This document shows, piece by piece, positions 1 through 7,970 of a DNA stretch of 64,000 bases. The stretch's first letter is position 1. Each line of letters begins with the position of its first letter. Source of the stretch: Erysipelotrichaceae bacterium (GTDB taxonomy: Bacteria; Bacillota_I; Bacilli_A; Erysipelotrichales; Erysipelotrichaceae). Under the pieces are notes generated by a model. The model was not told the DNA's origin. It saw only the letters and a list, made by a program, of their open reading frames with translations, and searched no databases. The stretch is taken from contig JAFRIG010000017.1 in the NCBI GenBank assembly GCA_017432895.1, forward strand, positions 45,064 to 109,063. The letters run 5' to 3'. The position numbers and the translations under genes are program-made.

Positions 1-1080
1 TAAGACGTATTTGCGGATATAACCGGCCAGTTCACCACCCATCCTCAGATGCGTCTTGGCGGAAGGATGTCCGGCGGCGCCATAGCCTTCGGTCATGACA
101 TTGATCGGAATATAAGCGAAGCAGCACAGCTTCTCATCGCCCGTCTCTTCCTTAATCTCTTTGACGACATCTTTGATGATGTGATAGACGTAGTGTTCCA
201 TCGGGCCCATCGTACAACAGATAAAAGTATCCGGACCGTTGGCCTTTCTGACCATCTTCACGAATTCCTTATAACGTTTGTGGAACCATTTCAGCATCGG
301 ATCGACATCCTTGAAATCGCGGTAGAAACGGATCGGTGTCGTATCATTGGTGCCGAGGTTGATCACGACGATATCGTTGTGATTGCTTTCAAAATCCCAT
401 TCGACGTTCTCTTTGCCGTATTTGAGGGCATAGAGCTCATCCCGTTTGGTATAGATATCTTCCATTGCATGCATCGGGAACAGCGGATGTTCCGGCTTGG
501 TGGCGGCGATACCCGATTCACAGATCATCGAAAGATCATAGCCCAGCTCTCTGGCCGCCAAAGCTCCATAGGTCATCCAGCCGTTTTCTTCACTGGTCTT
601 GAATTCAAAAGCGTTGTTGGGGGCTTCGTTGCCGAAACCGCAGGTGATGGAATCGCCGATGATCTCCATGTGTTTCTTTGCTTCCGTCGCCTTATAAAAC
701 TGTCCATCCGTTTCCAGTTCAACAATAGCCAGCTTGCCTCTGGCATTCTCGGAAACCTTCACGATCCTGAGTTCCAGCTCTTCTTCTTTTTCGCTCTCCC
801 ACAGGGTCAGAGTCTCATTATTCTCTTTGCATTCATGGCGATAGAAAAGTTCATCCCCCTTCGCGCAACCGATGCAGGGCCAGTCGGCCGGTGGCGTCGG
901 CATGCCGGGCATACCCGGGATCTGATCACTGTCCGCCAGGATCTTCACTTTCAGATAAGTTCCCTTGACGCCGATGCTGAGACCGCTTAAGCTCCAGTTG
1001 CAAAAAAGAGCTTCCTTTTCCTCATCATAGACCGTTCTGCCATGCAGTGCCAGCAGGGGTAATAATTCTTTGATCTTCAT
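1..1080 (-). CDS. CE2-type SGNH carbohydrate esterase (3' end cut by window)
   Basis: I translated the minus strand from ATG at 1080 and the frame stays open to base 1, so 360 residues are visible and the C-terminus is missing. An N-terminal beta-rich part (about 1-130) precedes an SGNH hydrolase domain with GDSITCG (Ser144), LGTND in the middle and GHPSAKTH (His338) near the edge. This two-domain plan matches family CE2 acetyl esterases, which remove O-acetyl groups from xylan or other sugars. No signal peptide is seen, so the enzyme is probably cytoplasmic and acts on imported oligosaccharides. It is the last visible gene of an operon with the NIF3-like and SASA esterase genes; its ATG shares one base with the upstream TGA. 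Family is fairly sure; substrate is inferred. Confidence 0.82.
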   Translation of the reverse strand, partial: MKIKELLPLLALHGRTVYDEEKEALFCNWSLSGLSIGVKGTYLKVKILADSDQIPGMPGMPTPPADWPCIGCAKGDELFYRHECKENNETLTLWESEKEEELELRIVKVSENARGKLAIVELETDGQFYKATEAKKHMEIIGDSITCGFGNEAPNNAFEFKTSEENGWMTYGALAARELGYDLSMICESGIAATKPEHPLFPMHAMEDIYTKRDELYALKYGKENVEWDFESNHNDIVVINLGTNDTTPIRFYRDFKDVDPMLKWFHKRYKEFVKMVRKANGPDTFICCTMGPMEHYVYHIIKDVVKEIKEETGDEKLCCFAYIPINVMTEGYGAAGHPSAKTHLRMGGELAGYIRKYVL

Positions 1081-1940
1081 CACTGTTCTCCTTTTACGAT
1101 ATATCGATACATATCACCGGATGGGACATAGGTCACCTCCGTCTTATTTTCCAGCAGTTCACTGAGCCATTCTTCCATGTATTTCATGCCCAGCTCTTCC
1201 CAGTTGAAATGGCCCAGATTGATGACGGCCTTGTTTTTGCCAAGTTCCATCGCATCACGCACATAGGTCAGTACTGTCCAGTCGATCACTTCACCCGGTA
1301 TCAGGACATCGGCCTTCTTCTCCAGGACTTCGATCACCTTGACCGAATACTCGCCCTTTGTACCATCAGGCTTCTTGTATTGCTGGGGATAGAGGTGGCC
1401 GACAAAAGCGATCTTTGAAACAACTGCATCCGGATCACCGACGATGCGACAGCCGTTGAGGCCGATCTTATCGATGATGTACTCGCTAAGTTCCTTTACC
1501 GTTGTCGGATCGATCTGCACCAGATAGTGGCCATAGAGCACGCTGGGATCTGCTACCGACTTATCCAGCCAGCCCAGATATTTAAGGACACCCGTAAAGA
1601 TCGCATCCGGACGATGGATATGCATATGATCGTGATCACGCCAGACCACGATCTTATGTTCATCCAGCAGCCTTCTTTTCTCGTCATAGACGCTGTTTGC
1701 AAAATCTTCTTTCCAGCCATCCTCATCATCCGAAGTATGGTTGGTCGGTTCATGAACGACGATCAGATTGGCCCCCAGTTCTATCGTTTTGCGAATAACT
1801 GAAATATTGGGAGCCAAAGCCGTGACTACCCCGCTGCATTCCTGTTCGGGATCGCCGCACTTGTAGTCGTCGCAGCCTTTATAACCCTCCAGATATGGAT
1901 GATAGGCCAGGATCTTTTCTACTACTTCTTTAATTTTCAT
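1080..1940 (-). CDS. NIF3-like (DUF34) dinuclear metal protein
   Basis: 286 residues. The NIF3/DUF34 signature is visible as GANLIVVHEPTNH (His63, His68) in the N-terminal half and LGHFNWEE near residue 245, the paired His and Glu elements that hold two metal ions in this family. The biochemical role of NIF3 proteins is still poorly defined; a GTP cyclohydrolase type 2-like or metal-dependent hydrolase activity has been suggested. This copy is unusual in context: it is translationally coupled between two carbohydrate esterase genes (4 bases after one, one-base overlap with the next), which hints at a role with the esterified sugar substrate. It is not the typical copy next to sigA/trmK. Family assignment is good; function unknown. 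Confidence 0.75.
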   Translation of the reverse strand: MKIKEVVEKILAYHPYLEGYKGCDDYKCGDPEQECSGVVTALAPNISVIRKTIELGANLIVVHEPTNHTSDDEDGWKEDFANSVYDEKRRLLDEHKIVVWRDHDHMHIHRPDAIFTGVLKYLGWLDKSVADPSVLYGHYLVQIDPTTVKELSEYIIDKIGLNGCRIVGDPDAVVSKIAFVGHLYPQQYKKPDGTKGEYSVKVIEVLEKKADVLIPGEVIDWTVLTYVRDAMELGKNKAVINLGHFNWEELGMKYMEEWLSELLENKTEVTYVPSGDMYRYIVKGEQ

Positions 1941-1944
1941 TTTA

Positions 1945-3474
1945 TTAAACCTCGAATGTAAAACCGAAGACCGGATTTCCTTCCGAATTATACAAAGGAT
2001 CTACACAGTAATTGCTTTCACAGAACTCTATTTTTATTTTAGCTTTGGAAAGATCGCATTTGAGGATCAATCGATCTTTATTCAGCTCAGTTTCATAGTC
2101 CAATGTTTCCCCATCATGACTAAGTGAAAGATATTTCTTCAGATCGCCCTTTATTTCAAGGCCCTCAGCGGCATTCTCGAATATAACGATGATCCTGTCT
2201 TCGTCGCGATAAGCTTTTATGGCCTTAGGACAATCCGCAACCAGGTTTTCATCGCCATAGCTGTGTTTCATGACGATACGACCCAGTCTTTCACCTACCA
2301 TCTTCTTATGGCGGGGATGGATATTGTATTCTTCTCCCGCATCCAGGATGCAGACGTCATAGACCTCAGCAAGACCTGAAGCCGCCTTGGCCTGCTGCTG
2401 TCTAATCAAAGGATACTTCTTGGCCGCCGTTGCCCCGACGCCCCTGAAAGGAGCCAGTTCGATCTGATAAAACGGCATTTCTTCTTTCCAGAGTTTACGC
2501 CAGCTTTTGATCAGCGCCATCATCGTCGCATCGTAGAACTCCGCCCAGTCTCTGGCGTCATCATCTTCCCCCTGATACCACAAAAAACCTTTGATGGCAT
2601 AGGGTGCGACCTTGCACAACATGTTTTCATATAAGCCGGAAGGTCTGACGACCGATCTTGGTCCGGGATTGAATGGCGCATAATCGACCTTGGGCAGTTT
2701 GGAAGGATCGAAGTTCTTAAAGAATTCGCTCATATCCTCACCCATCATGAAACGCTCCGTAAACGCCAGCTGTTCAGCGCTCGGTTTGGGAGCCTTGACT
2801 TCGCTGGCCGCAAAATAGGAAGGCCAGTCAAGCTCTTTTAAAGCCTTTTCGTGCCAGTCCAGAATCGGCTTGACCCGCGGTTCGTTCGCCAGTTCTTCCT
2901 TGGAAGTCCAGGCTGCCGCCGGCGATCCGCCCCAGTTGCAGCTGATGATACCTACCGGCACCTTAAGCTTTTCCCTGAGCATCATGCCCATATAAGTAGG
3001 AACCGCCGCAAAATAGGAGCGGTCTTCTTCATTTATCCACTGTCTCCAGAAACCCGCCTGCGGGCAATCGTCCAGTTCCAGGAAACCCAGATAGGCGCTT
3101 TGCGGATAAGTGAAACAGCGAAGAAGTTCGTCACTTGCCAGCTTCTTGGTTTCCGGGAAGTCGATGTCGTACTTCATGAGGAATTCCATATTGGACTGAC
3201 CACCGGCCAGCCAAACCTCACCGATCGCCACATCTTCAAAACGGATCTTCTCACCTGTGCGTCCGGAAACGATCTCCAGACTTGTCTTATCTAAAGCTTC
3301 TTTGGCTTCAAAAGTCACGGACCACAGACCATCTTCAGCCTTAGCGATTTCCGTTTTTCCAGCAAGGGTGACACTGACTTCATCACCTTCAACGCTGTTG
3401 CCCCAGATCCTGATCGGCTTTAGGCGCTGCAAGACCATATGTTCGCCGAAGATCAGCGCGGGTCTTAGCTTCAT
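1945..3474 (-). CDS. sialate O-acetylesterase-like (SASA) carbohydrate esterase
   Basis: 509 residues. A beta-sandwich-like start (about 1-85) is followed by an SGNH/SASA domain: GGQSNMEF (Ser94 nucleophile), WYQGEDD near the middle (oxyanion block) and IHPRHK near residue 395, which carries the catalytic His. This family includes sialate 9-O-acetylesterases and many xylan or oligosaccharide acetylesterases. No sialic-acid catabolic gene is present, and xylan enzymes lie elsewhere in the window, so acetyl removal from hemicellulose sugars is more likely; this is inference. No signal peptide. The start ATG overlaps by one base the stop of the alpha/beta hydrolase gene upstream, so the two are co-translated. 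Confidence 0.8.
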   Translation of the reverse strand: MKLRPALIFGEHMVLQRLKPIRIWGNSVEGDEVSVTLAGKTEIAKAEDGLWSVTFEAKEALDKTSLEIVSGRTGEKIRFEDVAIGEVWLAGGQSNMEFLMKYDIDFPETKKLASDELLRCFTYPQSAYLGFLELDDCPQAGFWRQWINEEDRSYFAAVPTYMGMMLREKLKVPVGIISCNWGGSPAAAWTSKEELANEPRVKPILDWHEKALKELDWPSYFAASEVKAPKPSAEQLAFTERFMMGEDMSEFFKNFDPSKLPKVDYAPFNPGPRSVVRPSGLYENMLCKVAPYAIKGFLWYQGEDDDARDWAEFYDATMMALIKSWRKLWKEEMPFYQIELAPFRGVGATAAKKYPLIRQQQAKAASGLAEVYDVCILDAGEEYNIHPRHKKMVGERLGRIVMKHSYGDENLVADCPKAIKAYRDEDRIIVIFENAAEGLEIKGDLKKYLSLSHDGETLDYETELNKDRLILKCDLSKAKIKIEFCESNYCVDPLYNSEGNPVFGFTFEV

Positions 3475-4334
3475 TAGAGTATCCTTCCTTCGACGTCCTT
3501 AAAGAAACGGTCGCAGTCCCGGGCTGCCAGTTCCGGCATCTCATCGGCACCGCCGTGACCCAGGTGCTGATACATCAGGTATTGGGCACCGGGTATTGCC
3601 TTGGCACATTCCAAAGCCGCTTCCGGAGTCGCTAAAGGATCAAGTCCTCCTTCCCAGATCATGACCGGGAAGTTTATTTCGTGTAATCTTTCCAGCAGTT
3701 CTTCCTGCGATTTGGCGTTGCAGCCGGTCATATCTCCCAGCATCGGCAAAGCGAATTCTTCTTTCTTGCGGTGCATCAGGATATCGAGGTGTTCCTCGAA
3801 GTTGGCCTGTCTTCTCGCCAGACGCTCAGGATTTTCTGTCGGCCAGGTCTCGATCCAGGCCGTCTTGCGTAGCTGTTCCTCGTTGCCGACAAAGAATTCC
3901 GCCTGATCTCTCATCTTGGCCAAAGGAGCCGGCAGATCGCGTCTTTCATGGTATTGCGTGATGCCATCGACACAGACGTAGGCTCTTAACAGTTCCGGTC
4001 TGTGGAAGGCGATATACCAGGCCGCCCAGTTGCCGTGGGAAATGCCCGTATAGTAGAAAGACGGGATGTTCATGACTTCCGCGAAATTGATCAGGTCTTC
4101 GCCCCAGATCTGCGCATAATCGCGTAAGGTATCGTCGAAGATATGTTCCGATTCACCATATCCGCGCATATAGACTAAAAAGCAGTGATAATCATAAGGC
4201 GGCTGACCAAGCATAGCCATGTGGCTGTCTTTAAAGAAAAAGTTCTGGGTCGACAAAAGATATTTGTCACCGCTGCCATATTCCCGATAGGCCAGTTTTA
4301 CACCTTTTACATCTACAGTCTTGATCTCGTGCAT
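3474..4334 (-). CDS. alpha/beta hydrolase, probable esterase
   Basis: 286 residues with the alpha/beta-hydrolase layout: an N-terminal strand region, MRGYGESE after the oxyanion strand, nucleophile elbow GISHGNWA (Ser in G-x-S-H-G), an Asp strand near WEGGLDPLATPE and a C-terminal catalytic His in HLGHGG. It is the first gene of the minus-strand esterase operon. The leader to its right (from about 4335) contains a 9-bp inverted repeat that may be an operator. No signal peptide or membrane segment, so cytoplasmic. The neighbours (SASA and CE2 esterases) suggest an acyl-sugar esterase, but the fold covers many substrates and this is not certain. Confidence 0.7.
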   Translation of the reverse strand: MHEIKTVDVKGVKLAYREYGSGDKYLLSTQNFFFKDSHMAMLGQPPYDYHCFLVYMRGYGESEHIFDDTLRDYAQIWGEDLINFAEVMNIPSFYYTGISHGNWAAWYIAFHRPELLRAYVCVDGITQYHERRDLPAPLAKMRDQAEFFVGNEEQLRKTAWIETWPTENPERLARRQANFEEHLDILMHRKKEEFALPMLGDMTGCNAKSQEELLERLHEINFPVMIWEGGLDPLATPEAALECAKAIPGAQYLMYQHLGHGGADEMPELAARDCDRFFKDVEGRIL

Positions 4335-4383
4335 TGTTAAAAACCTTCTTTCGGATTCAGGATAACAGTTATCCTAAAATCAA

Positions 4384-4409
4384 AAAATCAAAATAAACGC
4401 TTTGATTTT
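4384..4409. promoter_or_regulatory. perfect 9-bp inverted repeat, candidate operator
   Basis: AAAATCAAA (4384-4392) and TTTGATTTT (4401-4409) are perfect complements with an 8-base centre that contains AACGC. It lies between the divergent esterase operon and the ABC ATPase gene. The centre resembles half of a CRE box, but no full CRE match is present. It could bind a LacI- or AraC-type regulator, or form a leader hairpin. Confidence 0.35.
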
Positions 4410-4653
4410 CGATTTTCTCTTCTGTTATTCCTTATTTGAAAAACGAAGATATTTTTTCAAAAGGAATACGCTTAAGGATTTGAAATAATATAGTCGAAAT
4501 ACTGCGCTCCACACTTACAGCGGTAAAGAAAAGGAGGAAAGCCGTGGCTCGCGGGTCAGCATAGTGGAGACATGCTGAGAAAGTCTTTGATCCTTAGTGT
4601 CGGTCAAAGATGAGGCGGAGCGGCGAAGGCCAAACCGTCAGAGCAATCATTCA
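4410..4653 (+). promoter_or_regulatory. structured leader RNA upstream of sugar ABC ATPase, with possible leader peptide
   Basis: The 319 bases between the esterase operon and the ABC ATPase hold no ordinary gene. Within the transcript side, stems can be drawn by eye: outer 4547-4554 with 4635-4644, then 4556-4562 with 4572-4578 (7 bp), 4584-4590 with 4604-4610 (7 bp) and a small GGC-GAAG-GCC hairpin at 4622-4631. Together they form a multi-branched junction closed by the outer stem. A perfect AGGAGG at 4533-4538 stands before GTG 4544, which opens only six codons (MARGSA) before TAG at 4562. The ATPase ATG itself has no clear Shine-Dalgarno. The leader matches no riboswitch consensus that I can recall. 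A regulatory RNA or translation-coupling leader is inferred. Confidence 0.45.
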
Positions 4654-5859
4654 ATGTCCAGTATTACTTTAAAAAACATCAAGAAGATCTATCCGATCAC
4701 TGATGAAGAGATCAGATCGAATCGGAAAGCCGCCAAGAGAAAGAAAGCTGAAGAAGCACCACCCGAGGAAGGTTTCAGACCAAATCTGCAGATCACCGAT
4801 GAAGGTGTCGTTGCCGTTCAGGAATTCTCTTTGGACATCAAAGACAAGGAATTCATCGTTTTAGTCGGTCCTTCCGGCTGTGGCAAGTCCACGACCTTAA
4901 GAATGATTGCGGGTCTGGAAGAGATCACCAGCGGTGAACTTTATATCGGTGATGTCTTATCAAACGTTATCGCTCCGCGTGATCGGAATATCGCGATGGT
5001 CTTCCAGAACTATTCGCTGTATCCCCACATGACGGTCTATGAAAACATGGCCTTCTCACTCAAACTGGCCAAGATGCCTAAAGAAGAGATCGACAAGAAG
5101 GTCAAGGAAGCCGCCAAGACTTTAGAGATCACCGAGATCCTCGATCGTCTGCCCAAAGCCCTTTCCGGTGGTCAGAGACAGCGTGTCGCCATCGGCCGTG
5201 CCATCGTCAGACAGCCGCAGGTCATCCTGATGGACGAACCGTTATCCAACCTGGATGCCAAACTGCGTGGCCAGATGCGTTCGGAGATCATCCGTCTGCG
5301 TCAGAAGATCGATACGACCTTCGTCTACGTCACCCACGACCAGGTCGAAGCCATGACTTTAGGCGACAGGATCGTCGTCATGCGTGACGGCTTCATCCAG
5401 CAGGTCGGTACGCCGCAGGAAGTCTTCAACCATCCGGAGAATGTCTTCGTTGCCGGCTTCATCGGCACTCCGCAGATCAACTTCTTCCACAATGTCCCGC
5501 TCACCAAGAGAGATGGCGATTACTACATCACCATCCAGGGCAGACACATCAAACTTGATGAGAAACATCAGAAAGTATTGAAAGAAAACGATCAGCCGGA
5601 GATCAACACCATCGTCGGTGTCAGACCCGTCCACATCGAAAAGAGTGACGACGGCTTCGTCGGCATGATCGAAGTATCCGAAATGATGGGCTCCGAAGTA
5701 CACTTACACATCAATCTCAACGGCGATGACATCGTAGCCGTCATTCCGACTGCCAACCTCGACCTGGATACGGTCGCCTTAGGCAAGGAATTCACCTTCA
5801 ATTTCAATCCTAGTCTCCTGCATATCTTTGATGCCGAGAGTGAAAAGAACCTGATCTAA
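4654..5859 (+). CDS. msmK: sugar ABC transporter ATP-binding protein, MsmK/UgpC type
   Basis: About 401 residues from ATG 4654. The order is Walker [11 protein letters not shown]-loop, LSGGQRQR signature, Walker [14 protein letters not shown], the H-loop His in THD, then a C-terminal TOBE/OB regulatory region, as in ATPases that energise CUT1 oligosaccharide importers. No permease or binding protein is adjacent, which fits a shared ATPase serving several transporters (as MsmK, MsmX or MsiK do). A charged insert of about 35 residues (Lys/Arg/Glu-rich) sits between the first strand and the AVQEFSLDI strand, near the nucleotide-stacking A-loop. I chose ATG 4654 because [12 protein letters not shown] is the family start; a GTG at 4597 in frame is an alternative. 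Neither has a good Shine-Dalgarno. A structured leader precedes it and a hairpin terminator follows. Confidence 0.88.
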   Translation: MSSITLKNIKKIYPITDEEIRSNRKAAKRKKAEEAPPEEGFRPNLQITDEGVVAVQEFSLDIKDKEFIVLVGPSGCGKSTTLRMIAGLEEITSGELYIGDVLSNVIAPRDRNIAMVFQNYSLYPHMTVYENMAFSLKLAKMPKEEIDKKVKEAAKTLEITEILDRLPKALSGGQRQRVAIGRAIVRQPQVILMDEPLSNLDAKLRGQMRSEIIRLRQKIDTTFVYVTHDQVEAMTLGDRIVVMRDGFIQQVGTPQEVFNHPENVFVAGFIGTPQINFFHNVPLTKRDGDYYITIQGRHIKLDEKHQKVLKENDQPEINTIVGVRPVHIEKSDDGFVGMIEVSEMMGSEVHLHINLNGDDIVAVIPTANLDLDTVALGKEFTFNFNPSLLHIFDAESEKNLI

Positions 5860-5871
5860 GATGATATGAAA

Positions 5872-5903
5872 GCCCATACCCAGACAGGTATGGGCCTTTA
5901 TTA
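5872..5903 (+). terminator. rho-independent terminator after ABC ATPase
   Basis: Nine-base stem GCCCATACC / GGTATGGGC with a six-base loop followed by CTTTATTAT. It ends the ATPase transcript 12 bases after its stop codon. Confidence 0.8.
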
Positions 5904-5914
5904 TCGGAGGCAAT

Positions 5915-6877
5915 ATGTATCAGAACAATTACAGTGAACTTAAAAAAGTCGTCGAAGAAGATGCGGTCATCATCAATGTATCTGAGCACCGCAAACCCGA
6001 CGGCACGATGGATATCGAAAAAAACCTGAACACCTGGAACAAGGCGGTGGAACGTTTCGAGATCATCCCCTTGTGGCCGATAGGCAAAACGCCAAACTTC
6101 GACGATCGAGCTCCTTTACAGATCGAACCGAATCTGATCTTCGTTCCGGCCCAAAACAGAAACGATAAGACCGGTACCATCATCGTCGCCTGCGGCGGAG
6201 GCTTCTCCACCAGAACGGGTTGCGAAGGTTTCAACGTCGCCAAATACTTTGCGGATGCCGGCTTCAACACCGCCATCCTGACTTATCGCTTACAGCCCTA
6301 TGGCCGCAAGGATGCCCTGGATGACATGCAAAGAGCCATCAGGACCATCAGGTACAGAAAAGATGAACTCAACGTATCCGACAAGGTCATCTGCATGGGC
6401 TTCTCCGCCGGAGGCATGCTGTCGGGGAATGCTGCGACGCACTTCGATCAGGGTGATGAAAATAGTGAAGATCCGATCGAAAGGATGTCCTGCCGACCCG
6501 ATGGAGCGGTGCTTGGCTATGGCGCTTTCGCCTTTGCCGGACTGCCCGGAGGCTTCTTCGTCGATCCCTTCTCAGATACGATCAGAAACCCCTTCTTTGC
6601 CAACAAAGAAGAACTGATCTACTATTCCCCGGAAGTAAATATTTCCAGGCAGACTCCGCCTTTCTTCATCTGGCAGACCAACAGCGACGACCCGCGCAAC
6701 TCCTTCACTTTAGGACAGGCGCTTACCGCCATGGGCATCCCCTTCGAGATGCACCTGTTCCCGGAAGGTGTCCACGGTCTGGCTCTGGCCGACGGTCACA
6801 ACGACCTGGCCATGGATCTGCCACACGTCCACAAGTGGGCATCATTATGTGTTGAATGGCTCGAAAAGATTCTTTAG
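5915..6877 (+). CDS. alpha/beta hydrolase, acetyl esterase / BD-FAE-like
   Basis: 320 residues, ATG preceded by GGAGG. Visible elements are the oxyanion block CGGGGFST in place of HGGG, the nucleophile elbow GFSAGG, an Asp before the C-terminus and a final His in EGVHGLAL. This layout is shared by acetyl-xylan esterases and BD-FAE-type feruloyl esterases of the prolyl-oligopeptidase fold. There is no signal peptide, so it would act on imported esterified sugars. It follows the sugar-transport ATPase but is separated from it by a terminator, so it may have its own promoter or depend on read-through. Family good; substrate inferred. Confidence 0.72.
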   Translation: MYQNNYSELKKVVEEDAVIINVSEHRKPDGTMDIEKNLNTWNKAVERFEIIPLWPIGKTPNFDDRAPLQIEPNLIFVPAQNRNDKTGTIIVACGGGFSTRTGCEGFNVAKYFADAGFNTAILTYRLQPYGRKDALDDMQRAIRTIRYRKDELNVSDKVICMGFSAGGMLSGNAATHFDQGDENSEDPIERMSCRPDGAVLGYGAFAFAGLPGGFFVDPFSDTIRNPFFANKEELIYYSPEVNISRQTPPFFIWQTNSDDPRNSFTLGQALTAMGIPFEMHLFPEGVHGLALADGHNDLAMDLPHVHKWASLCVEWLEKIL

Positions 6878-6895
6878 AGCTTTCCCTTTCTTATT

Positions 6896-6927
6896 AAAAC
6901 GCGTTCTCAACTGAACGCGTTTTAATT
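6896..6927. terminator. bidirectional terminator between convergent genes
   Basis: Perfect 11-bp stem AAAACGCGTTC / GAACGCGTTTT with a six-base loop and A/T tracts on both sides. It serves the esterase gene (plus) and the anchored unknown protein (minus), whose TAA lies in the right arm. Confidence 0.85.
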
Positions 6928-7692
6928 TGGATCATGGGCTATATTGTTCATCCGCACTTCCAGATAGATCTTCTCCATACAGGTATCGAAGTCATCTTCA
7001 TGATAGTCGGTCGTCGCCAGATAATCTTTTATCGCTTCACCGATATCGTATTTGGCATAGATATATTCGCCATCATAGTCCTTATCGAAGATGAACTGTG
7101 GCCGATAATCGGGCATGCGGTAGTAAACGACATGGACCGGGAAGCGGTGTGCGAAGAACAGTTCTCCCTTTTCCATTTGCACATATTGTCTTAAATATTC
7201 CGTCATCTCCTCATCGATCACAAAGAAGTCGTCATACCTTAATTCCACCTGACTCTTATCTTCAGATAGAACGATATCCGTCTTTATGACCAAGCAGGTA
7301 TTGAAGTACTCCTTGTATTTGACGGAAAGATAGATATCGACCTTATCATTTCCAAAATCGACATCCAGTCCCACCTTGTCTATCGTCATCTCTTCAGGCA
7401 GACTTAGGATCTTTCCCATCGATTCTTCATTGACGATCTCATAGAGATAATAGGCCGGTACCTTGTATTCGAAGATGTGATTTACTTTGTCGTAGTAGAT
7501 ATGGTCTTCAAACTTATTGTCGTCCTTTTCCTTGATCAGACTGTGATAGTCATAGACGAACTTATCGCTGTACTTATCGATATTGTTTACCCGCTTATAG
7601 GCATAGAAAATAAAACCGCCGGCTGCCAGGAAGATCACTAGCAGCAGTATCAGCAGGAATTTTCCGAAACTGAATCTCTTTTTCTTTTTCAT
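6922..7692 (-). CDS. membrane-anchored protein of unknown function
   Basis: 256 residues from ATG 7692; an in-frame GTG at 7728 would add 12. A Lys-rich start (MKKKKRF) and one hydrophobic segment (about residues 9-33) form an uncleaved membrane anchor or signal anchor. The rest (about 220 residues) is charged, rich in Asp, Tyr and Lys, and should lie outside the membrane. No known domain is recognised. The IS110-type element begins only about 10 bases upstream of the GTG, so the native promoter may have been displaced and the gene may be poorly expressed or driven from the element. Confidence 0.6.
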   Translation of the reverse strand: MKKKKRFSFGKFLLILLLVIFLAAGGFIFYAYKRVNNIDKYSDKFVYDYHSLIKEKDDNKFEDHIYYDKVNHIFEYKVPAYYLYEIVNEESMGKILSLPEEMTIDKVGLDVDFGNDKVDIYLSVKYKEYFNTCLVIKTDIVLSEDKSQVELRYDDFFVIDEEMTEYLRQYVQMEKGELFFAHRFPVHVVYYRMPDYRPQFIFDKDYDGEYIYAKYDIGEAIKDYLATTDYHEDDFDTCMEKIYLEVRMNNIAHDPN

Positions 7693-7752
7693 ATTAGTAC
7701 CATTACGGCGCCTTTCTTTCGCCGTCACAAATAAGTGATGAATAAATTTGTT

Positions 7753-7970
7753 GTGTGCTTCTTTCTTTGATATCTTTAAGTTGAAGATATGTCCTGATTA
7801 GAGCACGTTGAGGTGAGCGGGTATTTTATCCCGTATATTTATCAGTTGCCGTCATCCTTGCAAGCACAAACTAGTGAGATTTGAAGCTCGAACACTTATC
7901 ATTGACAATCAGTTATTTTTGATTCGCCGGATGGCATTCAGGATCATCTTCTAGAAAGGAGAATACCTGT
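7753..7970 (+). ncRNA. candidate bridge-RNA region, left flank of IS element
   Basis: This is a non-coding stretch between the left repeat and the transposase. Two hairpins are visible: ATATCTT/AAGATAT around 7770-7790, and a CGGG/CCCG stem near 7818-7835. In IS110-group elements the bridge RNA is encoded in this position; in IS1111-group elements it lies on the other side. Assignment is by position and structure only. Confidence 0.35.

Noticed and set aside
49..990. Long plus-strand frame of 313 codons
   Set aside because: It is the antisense of the CE2-type esterase gene, whose minus-strand frame shows the SGNH motifs; the plus-strand translation shows no domain.
1945..3474. Sialic acid utilisation locus
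   Set aside because: The SASA-type esterase alone does not show this; no neuraminidase, NanA, NanE or NanK gene is near.
4500..4653. Known riboswitch, RNase P RNA, tmRNA or SRP RNA
   Set aside because: The GGAGGAAAG and CTGAGA strings recall RNase P and TPP elements, but the remaining conserved parts are absent and the spacing does not fit.
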